From Kitagawia praeruptora (Eukaryota; Streptophyta; Magnoliopsida; Apiales; Apiaceae): DNA of 64,000 nt. The notes below the pieces were generated by a model, which searched no databases, was not told the DNA's origin, and saw only the letters and a program-made list of their open reading frames with translations. Position 1 is the stretch's first letter. The number at the start of each line of letters is the position of its first letter. The stretch spans positions 451,501-515,500 of the forward strand of contig CM075345.1 of assembly GCA_037693485.1 (NCBI GenBank). Direction: 5' to 3'. A program made the position numbers and the translations under genes. Of this stretch, positions 23,320 to 35,191 are shown piece after piece.

Positions 23320-26300
23320 ATGTGCCTTGCTGCTAAGGTCAAGACAAAGCAATGGATCTTGGACAGTGGATGCACAAGACATATGTGTGGAGACAAATCT
23401 CAGTTTATTAATCTCAAAATGAAAAAGGGAGGAAGAGTGACAATTGGGAATAGCAAAACTCTTCAAATCCTTGGTACAGGTTCTATTGGTAATAGTATTA
23501 TTTCTATTGATAAAGTTCAATATGTCAAAGGTCTTACTTATAATTTGCTTAGTGTCACTCAATTATTTGATGATGGACATCATGTTGAATTGGGTATTGA
23601 TAAAGCTATTATTACTATTGGCACTAACAAAATCCCCCTAGTTGCTAGAAGGGAAGGAAATATATATGTATTAGACTTTGATATGCAGGAAACAGCATGC
23701 TGTTTGGCTGCAATGGATAATGACCCATATATTTGGCATAGAAGATTGGGACATGCACACATGGATTTGCTCAGAAAGTTATCAAGCAAGAAACTAGTGA
23801 GAGGGCTGCCCAAACTAAAGTATGTCAAAACAGAAGTATGTTCAGCTTGCCAGTTGGGAAAACAGCTTCGAAGTACTCACAAATCAAAGAAAATGGTATC
23901 TACTTCTAAACCCTTAGAGCTTCTGCATTTGGACTTATTTGGTCCAGAAGCTTACAAGAGTATTGGAGGTAAACAATATGGTTTTGTGATTGTAGATGAT
24001 TATTCTAGATTTACATGGGTATTATTTCTTCGTACTAAAGATTGTGCTTTTGATGAATTTGAGAAACTAATCAAATTACTTGAGAACAAGTTGAATACAA
24101 GACTTGTAGGTATAAGAAGTGATAGAGGAGGTGAATTTCTCAACAAAGACTTCATTGCTTATTGTGAAAAAAGAGGAATTACACATGAATTTTCTGCACC
24201 AAGGACTCCACAACAGAATGGAGTGGTAGAAAGGAAGAACAGGTCACTACAAGAAACAGCAAGGACTCTATTGCAAGAAAGCAAGCTGCCTAGAAGTTTT
24301 TGGGCAGAAGCAGTGAATACAGCGTGCTATTTGTTGAACAGAATCATAATCAGGCCTATCTTGAACAAAACTCCGTATGAATTGTTGAGGAAAAAGAAGC
24401 CAAACATTGGTTACTTCAAAATCTTTGGCTCAAAGTGTTTTGTGCTCAAGACAATTGATAATGATGGTAAATTCGATGCTAAGTCTTATGAAGCTATTTT
24501 TCTTGGCTATTCTTTAACTAGTAGAGCATATAGAGTTTATAATTTAAATAAACATATAGTTGAAGAATCTATTGATGTTACTTTTCAAGAACCTAACAAT
24601 GATCTGCCAAGAGATGAGGAAGAATTTGCAGGTGATAACATACAACCTCAAGTTGCTGGAAATCAGCAAGCCAACAATTCTGCTGAAACTGGAAGTCAGC
24701 AAGCCAAAAACACTACTGAGAATGGAAAACAGCAAGCTGGAACTGCAAATCAGCAAGCTGAAGTGGTCAGAATCACAACAAATGAAGAAATTGCTCAACA
24801 TTCTCTACCAAAGGCTACAAGGACAGTAAAGAATCATCCTCCAGAACTCGTTATTGGAGATATCTCAGATGGAATCACAACAAGGAGAGGAAAAGCAAAC
24901 TTTTGTGCTTATGCTGCCTTTTTAGCTCAAGAAGAACCCAAAAATATCAAGGAAGCACTAGAAGATGAAAATTGGATCATGGCAATGCAAGAGGAACTCA
25001 ACCAATTCGAAAGATGTGATGTTTGGGAACTTGTAAAGCCACCAGAAGATGCTTCTATCATAGGAACAAAATGGGTGTTCAAGAACAAAGTGGATGAATT
25101 TGGAACAGTTACTCGAAATAAGGCAAGGCTCGTGGCTCAAGGCTATAATCAACAAGAAGGAATTGATTTTGAAGAAACATTTGCACCTGTAGCTCGTTTA
25201 GAATCAATCAGAATGCTTCTTGCTTATGCATGCTACAAGAAATTCAAGTTATATCAAATGGACGTAAAAAGTGCATTCCTAAATGGCGTGCTGGATGAGG
25301 AAGTCTATGTCAAACAGCCTCCTGGATTCGAACATGAGAAGTTTCAAGACTATGTTTACAAGCTCAAGAAGGCATTATATGGTTTAAGGCAGGCCCCTAG
25401 AGCATGGTATGAGAGGCTTAGTAAGTTTCTTCTCAAAAATGGATTCATTCGAGGTAATATCGATCCAACATTATTTACAAAGCAAAATGGTAAAGATATT
25501 CTTGTTGTACAAATATATGTGGATGATATTGTATTTGGTGCTACTAATGAATCTATGTGTGAGTGGTTTTCTAAGTGCATGTACAATGAATTCGATATGA
25601 GCATGATGGGAGAACTTAATTATTTCTTGGGTCTCCAAATCAAGCAAACCGATGATGGTATTTATGTGCATCAATCAAAGTACACAAAGAATCTGCTCAA
25701 AAGATTTGGTTATGAAGATGTCAAAGCAAAAACAACTCCTATGACTCAAAACAGCAAGCTGTTTGCAGATGAAAATGGTAAGGATGTGGATGTCAAAAGG
25801 TATAGAGGTATGATTGGAAGTTTATTATATTTAACTGCCTCAAGACCTGATATCATGTATAGTGTTTGTGTTTGTGCAAGGTTTCAATCCAACCCTAAAG
25901 AATCTCACTTAAATGCGGTTAAAAGAATTTTTAAATACTTAAGTGGTACTATCAATCTTGGTTTGTTCTATCCTATCACAAATACTTTTGATCTCGTGGG
26001 GTATAGTGATGCAGATTATGCAGGGTCTCAGACTGATAGAAAAAGTACAAGTGGTGTTTGTACATTCCTTGGACAAAGCTTGGTTTCATGGCAAAGCAAA
26101 AAGCAAGCTTCTGTGGCTCTATCAACGGCTGAAGGGGAGTATCTAGCAGCTGGTAGCTGTTGCTCTCAAATTTTATGGATGATTCAGACTCTAAGGGATT
26201 TCAATATCAAGTGTGGCAAAATTCCAATATTTTGTGACAACACGAGTGCTATAAATATCTCAAAGAATCCTGTGAATCACTCAAGAACGAAGCATATTGA

Positions 26301-26457
26301 CGTTCGTCACCATTTCTTAAGAGATAATGCAGCAAAAGGGAAGATTGAGTTGGTATTTGTTTCAACTGAAGTTCAACTAGCAGATATCTTCACAAAGCCA
26401 TTGGCTGAAGAAAGATTTGCAGCAATTCGAATGGAACTTGGCATGTGTACTGTGTAG
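23320..26457 (+). CDS. C2 Pol polyprotein (PR-IN-RT-RH)
   Basis: 1,045 codons, unbroken. Aspartic protease DSG at residues 15-17. GAG-pre-integrase block (IWHRRLGHAH, then CSACQLGKQ). Integrase catalytic triad D205, D268, E304 with the expected D-35-E spacing (HLDLFGP, RSDRGGEF, GVVERKN). A linker with four QQA repeats (about 448-485). Reverse transcriptase with KARLVAQGY, DVKSAFLNG and YVDD at 733-736. RNase H with YSDADYAG, STAEGEYLAA and HIDVRHHFLRD. The order PR-IN-RT-RH defines copia. It makes and integrates the cDNA. It begins at its own ATG instead of being fused to gag. All visible catalytic residues are present, so it may be active. Confidence 0.96.
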   Translation: MCLAAKVKTKQWILDSGCTRHMCGDKSQFINLKMKKGGRVTIGNSKTLQILGTGSIGNSIISIDKVQYVKGLTYNLLSVTQLFDDGHHVELGIDKAIITIGTNKIPLVARREGNIYVLDFDMQETACCLAAMDNDPYIWHRRLGHAHMDLLRKLSSKKLVRGLPKLKYVKTEVCSACQLGKQLRSTHKSKKMVSTSKPLELLHLDLFGPEAYKSIGGKQYGFVIVDDYSRFTWVLFLRTKDCAFDEFEKLIKLLENKLNTRLVGIRSDRGGEFLNKDFIAYCEKRGITHEFSAPRTPQQNGVVERKNRSLQETARTLLQESKLPRSFWAEAVNTACYLLNRIIIRPILNKTPYELLRKKKPNIGYFKIFGSKCFVLKTIDNDGKFDAKSYEAIFLGYSLTSRAYRVYNLNKHIVEESIDVTFQEPNNDLPRDEEEFAGDNIQPQVAGNQQANNSAETGSQQAKNTTENGKQQAGTANQQAEVVRITTNEEIAQHSLPKATRTVKNHPPELVIGDISDGITTRRGKANFCAYAAFLAQEEPKNIKEALEDENWIMAMQEELNQFERCDVWELVKPPEDASIIGTKWVFKNKVDEFGTVTRNKARLVAQGYNQQEGIDFEETFAPVARLESIRMLLAYACYKKFKLYQMDVKSAFLNGVLDEEVYVKQPPGFEHEKFQDYVYKLKKALYGLRQAPRAWYERLSKFLLKNGFIRGNIDPTLFTKQNGKDILVVQIYVDDIVFGATNESMCEWFSKCMYNEFDMSMMGELNYFLGLQIKQTDDGIYVHQSKYTKNLLKRFGYEDVKAKTTPMTQNSKLFADENGKDVDVKRYRGMIGSLLYLTASRPDIMYSVCVCARFQSNPKESHLNAVKRIFKYLSGTINLGLFYPITNTFDLVGYSDADYAGSQTDRKSTSGVCTFLGQSLVSWQSKKQASVALSTAEGEYLAAGSCCSQILWMIQTLRDFNIKCGKIPIFCDNTSAINISKNPVNHSRTKHIDVRHHFLRDNAAKGKIELVFVSTEVQLADIFTKPLAEERFAAIRMELGMCTV

Positions 26458-26792
26458 TCAGCAAGCTGACAAGCACAGAATGGGTAACATTGGCTTACCA
26501 TTTGTATCTAAAATGCTTATATGCCATTATCATGATTTGATTTTTTATTTTTATTTCTCTATGCTTATTCCAGACCTGGACTAATATTCTTTTTGTTAGA
26601 TTTTTGATGGATTAAGGGGGAGAAATTTAGGAGTACTTAATTGCTTGTTTGGTCAAGATATTCGATGTGGATATGATTAATTATGCTTGTTTATCTTGAA
26701 TCAGTTTTATATCAAAATGTACTAATATGCAGGGATTTAGGGGGAGTTCTTATTTCTTCTAAATATTGTGTAATCATCAAAAAGGGGGAGAT
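26458..26792 (+). other. C2 3' untranslated segment with PPT hairpin
   Basis: 335 bp between pol stop and 3' LTR with no ORF3. It opens with CAGCAAGCTGAC right after the stop codon. The PPT AAAAAGGGGGAGAT (26779-26792) lies in the loop of a perfect 10-bp inverted repeat, ATCATCAAAA (26773-26782) and TTTTGATGAT (26807-26816), whose second arm is in the LTR. Confidence 0.85.
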
Positions 26793-28130
26793 TGATACTC
26801 CTATGGTTTTGATGATCACTTTCAGCAAGCTATTTGCTTGTTATTTGATATAAAACATTGTGTTATGGTTGTACTAACTTGGTTTTGCAGGGTATATTAA
26901 GTGTACTGATTATATACAAACAGCAAGCTATCTGGTGCTACAACAGAGTCAGTCCAGCAAGCCATTTCACACTGACAGACTCAAACAGCAAGCCATTTGC
27001 AGACTGCCAGAATCCTGAAGATTTTTATCAAGACAAATTCTCATGGATGTAATTCAGGAAATATATTGTGAGGACTATTTATTAGATAATACGTACACAA
27101 TATATTATAGAGCTCAAAATCTTTTCAAATATCCTTATTTAAATTATTTTATAAAACTTATAGGAGTTTCCTTATTTAAAAGATTTTCTTCTACAAAATC
27201 TCCTATACGCGTTTTATATCTATACAAAACAGAAGGGTTATGTTTTCTACGATCTCTTTCTTCCAAACCCTCTATCAAACGTTCACAAGAACGTTGGTAA
27301 AATCTCTAACCAATTGAACGTTGGAAATTGATTTCTTATAGTTCGAATAATTGGTGATTGATTTTCCGAACGTTGGTTGTGAGACTATAAATATTTTGTT
27401 CTTGTGTTCATTCGTGAACAACACTTCAGAGAAATATATTCAAGCACACAAGATTTCAAACAACTCAGTTTTTCATTGCTATATCTTTAATTCTTTCGAG
27501 CTCTTAGTATATTGATACGTGCTATTCTTAAAGAGTTCATAGTTTGAGTTGTATTCCTTATTGATTGTATTGTTCAAGTTGTAAGGATTAGTTGTTGGTC
27601 AGTTTGGCAAGGGAACTAGGGTTTGGTGAACGTTGCTAGAGAAGTATACTTGGGAAGTATAGCTTAGAGAGCAAGTTCAGAAACAGGAGTTCAGCACGCC
27701 ATTTGTCAACAACTGGGTATTAAGGGAGATATATTGTTGTATCTTGTAATTGGCTTATTTCAGTGATCAATAATATATTCTCTTACCAAGTTGGTAAGGG
27801 ACCAGGACGTAGACCATAGGGGTTAGGGGTCGAACCTGGCTAAAAGTCTTGGTGTTCTTTATTTTCTGCACTTTACTTACTGCTTACCATTTCTGCATTG
27901 CTTACTGTTTGTGCACCTTATCTTATTTACTGTCATTGCACTCAGCATACTGTTTGTATTCAGTTTACCATTTGTTGTGTTATCTGTGCATTTATTTGTG
28001 CATTCAGCATACCATTTGTATCTGCCTAAACGAAATCAGTAAGCTGTTTCTGGTAATTTTTAAAATCAGATTTAATTATACATAGTTAGCCATTTACACC
28101 TATTCACCCCCCTCTAGGTGTGCATTTTCA
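26793..28130 (+). repeat. C2 3' LTR
   Basis: 1,338 bp, same length as the 5' copy and apparently identical except A at 27274 for G at 20298. Followed by target duplication GGATT (28131-28135). Confidence 0.95.
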
Positions 28131-28135
28131 GGATT

Positions 28136-28650
28136 AATTATATGCAAATAGGGGTATGGATCGAGAGATTTACTTACTAGAGGCACACATACGATTAGCA
28201 GAATTGAATTTGAGTGCGAAAGCATCATTGGATTTCTGAGAGCGTTAATTCTTGAAAGAGATTAACGACTCTAATTACCTGATTGATTGAATTACTAAAA
28301 GTGGTTAATTGTGTTGAATGTTTCGAGAGTGTTAATGCTTGAAAGAGATTAACATACTCTAGTTATAGGATCACATTGATTGCTTTAGCTTAAAAGCCAA
28401 TTGTGTAAGCATGGTGGACCTGATTGCCCTAGGTTTTAAATAATTTGTTTATCATCTGTTTAATTAGTGTTAATTTAGTTAGTTTAATTTGTTAATTAAT
28501 AATTCTTCAATAATCGTTTGACCCTTGAAACAATTAGCGATAACTGAAAAGGAATTAGTAGAACCTGTCTCCTTGTGGATTCGACCCGCTTGCCATCTGT
28601 ACTAGCAATAGACACCGTGCGCTTGCGGTTAGGTATAATTTGACATATCA
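28136..28650 (+). repeat. G1 5' LTR, second part
   Basis: Resumes the G1 LTR after C2 and its duplicated GGATT, and ends AATTTGACATATCA. Its counterparts are the ends of the G3 LTR (to 42480) and the inverted LTR starts at 42529, 44032 and 49553. Confidence 0.93.
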
Positions 28651-28656
28651 AGTTTT

Positions 28657-28674
28657 TGGCGCCGCTGCCGGGGA
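28657..28674 (+). promoter_or_regulatory. G1 primer-binding site (tRNA-Asp type)
   Basis: TGGCGCCGCTGCCGGGGA, six bases after the LTR. From memory it matches the complement of the plant tRNA-Asp 3' end at 17 of 18 positions (C for T at position 9). The same sequence occurs inverted at 42506-42522, 44009-44025 and 49530-49546. Confidence 0.8.
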
Positions 28675-28800
28675 GACAGCGAGTTTCTATTGATTTTAAT
28701 TTAGTTGTTTAGATTGTTTCCATTGTCTCATTGGAACCTTTGTTCCAATTGAGGCAGATTTTACGTTTTCTTGGCTTTGTTGAGTGTTTACAGGTTTGCA

Positions 28801-30252
28801 ATGGGTGAAGTTGATACTTTTGCACTACTCTATTCCATGTTGGAGGCACGCACTCAAGAAATTGCCTCATTCAACCCTGTAGAGCCCACTATGCGTCCAA
28901 TGAGTATCAATGAGATGTCACAAGTGGCCCCTAAAACTTACAACTTCTGTCCAATTTGTGGTGTCCAGGGTCATTATGGTTTGGAATGCTATTACAATGT
29001 CTATAATTCTCAGAGTGCTCAGTTGGGACAAATGAATTCTTTTGAAGAAGGATATGGGTACAATCAGTATTCAAACACTTTTGATCAAGAATACGTGTAT
29101 CAACCAGATTTCTACTACCAGGACAATGGTGCTCAAAATTTTTCATATCATAATCAGCAACAGTTTGAACAACAATATTATCAGTCATATGAGCAGCCAC
29201 CACAGCAAGAATATCAATATCCTCCTCTACAAGAAGATCTACATGTTTCTCAACCCAGTGTAGATGTGCAAGCTGATCAGACAAATGAGATGTGGGATAT
29301 CTTGAATAAACTGCTAAAGAGTTCTGAAGAACAAGCCGAGAAGATCAAAGACTTAAAGACTCAAAGTTTGGCGATTGAATCTCAAATTGCAAAGTTGGCT
29401 AACTCTTCTACTACAGTGGAGCTCGACTATTTACCATCATCATCTATCCGATCCGAAGAGGACCTGATTTCTATCAATCTCACAAGCGATCAGGAATATG
29501 ATAGTTTCTCCATGTATGTTGATGATGAGGCCATTGATAAAGAGAAGGAGCATGCCACCGATGACGAGATCGATGATGTTGCTGTTACCGAGAACAATGT
29601 GACTGATGATGAGGCTACAAAAGAAAGCAATACAGAGATGGTTGTTATTTCTCTTCCATAACCTGTGCCTAAGCTACCATGTATTGATAAATTTGCTCTC
29701 GATCTAGCCTCTACTTACAAGGCTTCTTTGCTCAAGAACACTTATTTCAAGGTTGATGTGATAACAAATATTGTCCAAGATGATATTTCTCAAATTCTGG
29801 TTGAGGATCCATACAAAGTGGCTCCTACGTTTCAAGCTCGAGGAGAGGGAGAAAATGGAAGTGTCTTATTAGCCAATGATGTGATAAGCCAAGATGTCCG
29901 AATGACTCTAGTGAAAGTGAGGAGTGAAGAAAAGCCACCACCAGAACCTCCACCTTATGTCAAGGGAGTTCAATATTTTCGTGGTGTTGAATTTTATCGC
30001 TGTTTTATCACAAAGTTTTCCAAAACTGCACAAGCACTCTCTCTATTGCTTATTAATGACATATTTTATTTTACTGATGCTTGTTTGGAGACTTTCTGCA
30101 GGATAAAGACAATCACTAATGCTCTTGATACTTTTTGTGGTGACGAGTTTATGATCGAGAAAGTGGATATTACGCCTTTACCGGAGTATTTTCGAGGAGG
30201 TCAAGCTATTGACGTTAAAGAAGCGCTTCGTGGGAGGCAACCCATATATTAG
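28801..30252 (+). pseudogene. G1 gag-like ORF with premature stop
   Basis: Starts MGEVDTFALLYSMLEAR at ATG 28801 (upstream in-frame codons lack an ATG). A CCHC knuckle CPICGVQGHYGLEC lies near residues 47-60, then a Tyr/Gln-rich stretch, a coiled-coil-like helix (MWDILNKLLKSSEEQAEKIK), and an acidic segment. Stop TAA at 29659-29661 replaces the CAA of the G2 copy, one C-to-T change; the frame then continues to 30252. In G1 the end of the frame also reads through a CGA where G2 has its TGA stop, giving a longer tail. The product is Gag-like only, with no enzyme domains. Confidence 0.85.
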
Positions 30253-30708
30253 TATAGGAAAAAAAAAATTTGTTCTTAAAAAAAAAAAAAAAAAAAAAAC
30301 GAGTTAAGCAGAAGAGGACCGCGCATCGGGCGCCTGGACCGGCGCAGAAGCGCCAATAACTCTCTGTTCCTGTGCATTGGCGAGGGTGTGATGTTGAAAG
30401 AAAAAAATGTTACACAAAATGAAACAGCCGACAGTTGATAACAAGGAATGGGTGCAAGGCTGTGGCGCAGTCTTTAATTGTTCAGGGCGCGTGTCTTCTA
30501 ATCGCCAGGTAAGTTTTAGTTTTTTGCCATGTTTGTTGTCTTAAATTGTTTATGTGTATATATATATTAGTATATAATAAAATCAATTCATCCCCTAAAT
30601 CAATTCCAACCCCTTTTCTAATTATTTTCTCCACCTAAAATCGTAATTCTAGTCCTATATTAATTCCAAATTATTCCCAATCCATCTCATATTTCATATT
30701 TATTTAGT

Positions 30709-30711
<3 letters not shown>

Positions 30712-30774
<63 letters not shown>

Positions 30775-30775
30775 T
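30712..30775 (+). repeat. ATT microsatellite
   Basis: About 20 uninterrupted copies of the ATT/TTA trinucleotide within the G1 3' region; G3 and G2 lack it at the corresponding place. Confidence 0.95.
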
Positions 30776-32977
30776 TTATCTTTTTCCCAAATCTATATAC
30801 TCACCTATACATACAAATCCAATTCCTCTTCTATTTTTTTATATATCTCTTAAAATTCAATTCTAAAGAGGAATTAATTGCAAGTTCACCTCTTTGATTC
30901 GTAATGGGTAAATCTTTTTCTCTAATTTTAATTTTATTACGAATTTGTGTTCTTGTAAATTGGGATTTTGTATTATTCTTGGAATTTGGGCTATTTGTGG
31001 TGTGATATTGCTTGGTAATTATTGGTGGAGTTTCTTGTGAGTTGGGGATTGATTCTTTTGGCTTCTAAGCGTGGGAGAGGTTGTGCTAGTGTTGTGAAAT
31101 TTCCGTACCCTCCCCCTGATTCATCTGATGAGGATGACGAGGGTGACGACAGCGAGGCTGAGTAGGACACCTTGATTCCAGGGGAGTTTTCTTTCTTTTC
31201 TTTTTAGTGTAGTTTTATTTTGTTTTTAGTTGTAGTTTTGTATCTTGTTCATTAGTTCATTGGGGACAATGAACCGCTTAAGTGTGGGGAGGTGTTCTCA
31301 ACGTAGTGTATTACTTGTTTTAAAAAAAAAATAAAAAAAAAATCCAAAAAAAATTAAAAAATTAAAAAATACCAAAAATAATTCTAGCCATGCAATTTGA
31401 TTAGTTGTTGTATTTTGCTTGATACACCCATGCATGCGTAGAATTCTTGTGTTCTTGACGCTTTTGTATGAGAAGTGACGTGCTTTGTTCTTGTGCACAC
31501 ACTTTCACTAGCAAGTTGAAGCTGGTAGACTTAATTGGATGTTGTAAGTGATTAGAATGACATGAATATGTGCAAGATGACTTGGTTTATATGCTTTGAG
31601 TACAAGTAGGTGCGTTAGAGAGTCTTGTTACTTGGGATTGATTATGTTTTGTCACACCAAGTGAGTTTTGAGCCTATATGCATATCGTTTGCATGATTTT
31701 TCGTTTGCTTGAGTGTCCACATGTTGTTTACATTGCTAGCACTTACTTGAGATCTTTCTTGAAATGCATGACATTACTTGATGATGAGATGATAAAGGCA
31801 CTTAGGTTTAACCTCGTATTTCCCATATTTCCACACCTTTTAAACATGATCAATTAGTTAACCCTTTGAGCCTAATCCTATTCTTTCGGTGACACACTAC
31901 ATTACTTGCCTATATCTTTTTATTCTATTGGCCTTACATTGAATTTGAACCTAAATTGTCAAAGGCTAGTATCGTGCTTAAGGGAGTAATAAGGTGTTCA
32001 TAAAAGGGGGGTTATTGATGATCATACTTTTGGAGAATATTAATTTTGGGTTGATGCTTGCTAGTCGAAATTCATAAAAATATCTATGGATCATTGTGTT
32101 TATTCTTTAGCTCTCAAGGAAAAAAAAAAGAAAGAAAAAAAATAGAAAAAAAAAAAGAAAAAAGAAAAAAAATGAATAAATTTGAGAGCATTTTTATGTT
32201 TGTATGATCCTTCTTCATTCGACTAGTCAAGTTATTATGTAAGGGTTATTGAAAAATCCAAGTGTGGGGAAGTATTTGTTTTAATAGAAAGGGAATTGAA
32301 TAATGATTATTGTTGGGTACTAGCTTTTGACATTTAACCTGTTTTAGCTTTACTTGACATACCTTGTCCCTAGCCCACGCTACAACCCGAATAAAGACCT
32401 TTTGATTGTCATCAGTGATGTATGTTGTGTTGAGAGTGAGATTGATTGCGAGTGTCAAGTTGTGTTTATGATTTTGTTGGAATTGAGTGATACACTTAAC
32501 CTTGTTCTTGAGTGAATATTCGTTTTTGAGTGAAAGGTGAGTTATTACTTGTTTTGGCATAGGAGATCCCAGGTTTAGACTTAAAGATGTATTTCTTGTG
32601 GGCTTAGCATGATTACCAACGATTTTTACACTTGACATGAATTTTTATGACCTTCTGCATGTTGGTTGAGTAGACTATGTGAATACTTGCACTTTCGACA
32701 CCAAGACATCGTATGTTTGCTTTGATTCTTAAGTTGATGTGGCATGAGAGGACTTGTGTGTGTGGTGTTGTGTCAGCATTGATCTTTTGCATGGTTAGAT
32801 GAATTTTGTGGGTACATTCACTATAAACCCTCACGAGACAACACTCGTCCTACTAGGGCTGCCTAGGGGTTTAACGGCTTGTTGCATATGCTCAATGCAA
32901 TCGTGTCATCTACGAAAGTGATGTTTGTTAGGACTTAGTTTTTATTTCACTTATTTGCCCGAGGACGTGCAAATGCT

Positions 32978-32992
32978 AAGTGTGGGGATGTT
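32978..32992 (+). promoter_or_regulatory. G1 polypurine tract
   Basis: AAGTGTGGGGATGTT directly precedes the LTR start TGATAGAG at 32993. The same junction occurs at 41116-41131 (G3) and inverted at 45352-45367 (G2). Confidence 0.85.
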
Positions 32993-33087
32993 TGATAGAG
33001 TATATTTTTATATATATTTTAGATGATTTTATTCTCATATTTACTGTGTTTTGCATTGATTTGGATGTTAGTTTAATAGATTTTATT
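32993..33087 (+). repeat. G1 3' LTR, truncated after 95 bp
   Basis: Matches the start of the 5' LTR up to TTTAATAGATTTTATT and then departs completely, so more than 1.2 kb of LTR is missing. The break lies 2 bp before a strong palindrome at 33090-33114. Confidence 0.9.
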
Positions 33088-33189
33088 AAATACTCAACAA
33101 AATTTGTTGAGTATAACACTTAGATGTTGGTTAGTTTATTTAATATACTAAGTGTTTTTGGATCAACATCTCCTAATAACGTATATTTT
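33088..33189. other. Filler DNA at the G1/G3 junction
   Basis: About 100 bp unlike any G sequence. It contains a palindrome with perfect 11-bp arms and 3-nt centre (33090-33114) and two interleaved inverted pairs (AACACTTAG 33115/CTAAGTGTT 33148; AGATGTTG 33122/CAACATCT 33164). ATATACTAAGTGT and AACGTATATTT are shared with the second filler at 43701-43806. Confidence 0.6.
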
Positions 33190-33644
33190 TACAGCCCCCA
33201 GAATTTTTTTTTTCCTGCCGATTTTTGTTGTTTTTCAACACAAATTCAACCCCAAATTTGATTCCAACTCTCATCCCCTAAATTCCTAAATCCTATTTTT
33301 ATCCTAGATCAATTCCATACCATCCTAAATCTCTCCTACACTCTAAATTTTTTTTTTATTCAACCTATCCATCATCTTATATTTATACCCACCTATCCAT
33401 AACAAATCCAATTCCTTTTCTATTTCTTTAAATCTCTAAAAATTCAATTCTAAAGAGGAATTAATTGCAAGTTCACCTCTCCAATTCGTAGTGGGTTTAT
33501 TTCTTCTCTAAAATCTTATTTGATTACGAATTTGTGTTCTTGTAAATTGGGATTTTGTATTATTTTTGGAATTTGGGCTATTTTTGGTGTGATATTGCTT
33601 GGAAATTATTGGTTGAGCTTCTTGGGAGTTGGGTATTAATTCTT

Positions 33645-33773
33645 ATGGCTTCTAAGCGTGGGAGAGGTGATTCTAGTGTTGTGAAATTTTCGTCTTCGAC
33701 GGCGGAGGTTGAATTTATAGGCGGAGGTTACATGGATTCCAGGGGAGTTTTCTTTCTTTTCTTTTTAGTGTAG
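33645..33773 (+). CDS. Small conserved ORF in the gypsy 3' region
   Basis: 42 codons starting MASKRGRGDSSVVKF. The same frame is present in G2 (minus strand, 47244-47116), and G1 has the related SKRGRGCASVVKF with an acidic tail (DEDDEGDDSEAE) but no ATG. The basic start followed by Ser/acidic residues is all that can be said. Conservation may reflect conserved RNA instead of protein. Confidence 0.3.
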   Translation: MASKRGRGDSSVVKFSSSTAEVEFIGGGYMDSRGVFFLFFLV

Positions 33774-35191
33774 TTTTATTTTGTTTTTAGTTGTAGTTTT
33801 GTATCTTGTTCGTTAGTTCATTGGGGACAATGAACCGCTTAAGTGTGGGGAGGTGTTCTCAACGTAGTGTATTACTTGTTTAAAAAAAAAAAAAAAATTC
33901 AAAAAAAAAAATTCAAAAAAAAATTAAAAAATTAAAAATACCAAAAATAATTCTAGCAATGCAAGTTGATTAGTTGTTGTATTTTGCTTGATACACCCAT
34001 GCATGCGTAGAATTCTTGTGTTTATTGACGCTTTTGTATGAGAAGTGACGTGCTTTGTTCTTGTGCACACACTTACACTAGCAAGTTGAAGCTGGTAGAC
34101 TTAATTGGATGTTGTAAGTGATTAGAATGACATGAATATGTGCAAGATGACTTGGTTTTCATGCTTTGAGTACAAGTAGGTGCGTTAGAGAGTCTTGTTA
34201 CCTGGGATTGATTATGTTTTGTCACACCAAGTGAGTTTTGAGCCTATATGCATATCTTTTGCATGATTTTTCGTTTGCTTGAGTGTCCACATGTTGTTTA
34301 CATTGCTAGCACTTACTTGAGATCTTTCTTGAAATGCATGACATTACTTGATGATGAGATGATAAAGGCACTTAGGTTTGACCTCGTATTTCCCATATTT
34401 CCACACCTTTTATACATGATCAATTAGTTAACCCTTTGAGCCTAATCCTATTCTTTCGGTGACACACTACATTACTTGCCATTATCCTTTTTATTCTATT
34501 GGCCTTACATTGAATTTGAACCTAAATTATCAAAGGCTAGTATCGTGCTTAAGGGAGTAATAAGGTGTTCATAAAAGGGGGGTTTTATTGATGATCATAC
34601 TTTTGGGGAATATTAATTTTGGGTTGATGCTTGCTAGTCGAAATTCATAAAAATATCTATGGATCATTGTGCTTATTCCTTAGCTCTCAGAAAAAGAAGA
34701 GAAAAAAAGAAAAAAAACAGAAAAAAATAGAAAAAAAAGAGAAAAAAAATGAATAAATTTGAGAGCATTCTTATGTTTGTATGATCCTTCTTCATTCGAC
34801 TAGTCAAGTTATTATGTAAGGGTTAGAAAAATCCAAGTGTGGGGAAGTATTTGTTTTAATAGAAAGGAAATTGAATAATGATTTTTGTTGGGTACTAGCT
34901 TTTGACATTTAACCTGTTTTAGCTTTACTTGACATACCTGGTCCCTAGCCCACGCTACAACCCGAATAAAGACCTTTTGATTGTCATCAGTGATGTATGT
35001 TGTGTTGAGAGTGAGATTGATTGCGAGTGTCAAGTTGTGTTTATGATTTTGTTGGAATTGAGTGATACACTTAACCTTGTTCTTGAGTGAATATTCGTTT
35101 GTGAGTGAAAGGTGAGTTATTACTTGTTTTTGCATAGGAGATCTCGGGTTTAGACTTAAAGATGTATTTCTTGTGGGCTTAGCATGATTAC

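Larger units (their letters stand above)
19817..28130 (+). mobile_element. Young intact SIRE-like copia element C2
   Basis: Complete 8,314-bp element with 1,338-bp LTRs (19817-21154 and 26793-28130) that differ at only one site I could find (G20298 versus A27274). Perfect GGATT target duplication. Initiator-Met PBS, PPT AAAAAGGGGGAGAT, and intact gag and pol in different frames. Protein motifs (LWHRRLGHAH-like, LELLHLDLFGP, GKFDAKSYEAIFLGYS) fit the SIRE/Maximus lineage. There is no extra 3' ORF, unlike C4 and C5. It is inserted in the 5' LTR of G1. Confidence 0.97.
30253..32992 (+). other. G1 3' non-coding region with PPT-like motifs
   Basis: No ORF of substance. It holds an A-run (about 30275-30299), a GC-rich segment (30300-30400) with GGCGCCTGG/CCGGCGC words, an ATT microsatellite, a GCTTCTAAGCGTGGGAG sequence whose ATG is lost (TTG near 31060), and an AAAG-rich tract (32113-32172). 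AAGTGTGGGGA occurs three times (31280-31290, 32260-32270, 32978-32988); only the last is next to the LTR. The region is conserved with G3 and, inverted, G2. Confidence 0.75.
19010..33087 (+). mobile_element. TR-GAG-like non-autonomous gypsy element G1
   Basis: The 5' LTR (19010-19816 plus 28136-28650, about 1,322 bp without the insertion) is split by C2. A tRNA-Asp-type PBS, a gag-like ORF, 2.7 kb without coding capacity and a PPT (32978-32992) follow. The 3' LTR is cut off after 95 bp. No protease, reverse transcriptase or integrase sequence lies between gag and PPT. LTRs plus a lone gag is the layout described for TR-GAG elements. The PBS and the conserved GGGAGGCAACCC after gag suggest the Tat/Athila branch of gypsy (inference). 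Confidence 0.85.

Noticed and set aside
28651..28680. tRNA gene at the GGCGCCGCTGCCGGGG sequence
   Set aside because: Only the 18-nt complement of a tRNA 3' end is present, directly after an LTR; no cloverleaf follows. It is a primer-binding site.
31298..32638. Minus-strand ORFs over gypsy 3' regions, including the 130-codon frame repeated in G1, G3 and G2
   Set aside because: The frame lies on the strand opposite to the element in G1 and G3 and follows conserved non-coding sequence; no codon-like pattern or domain.
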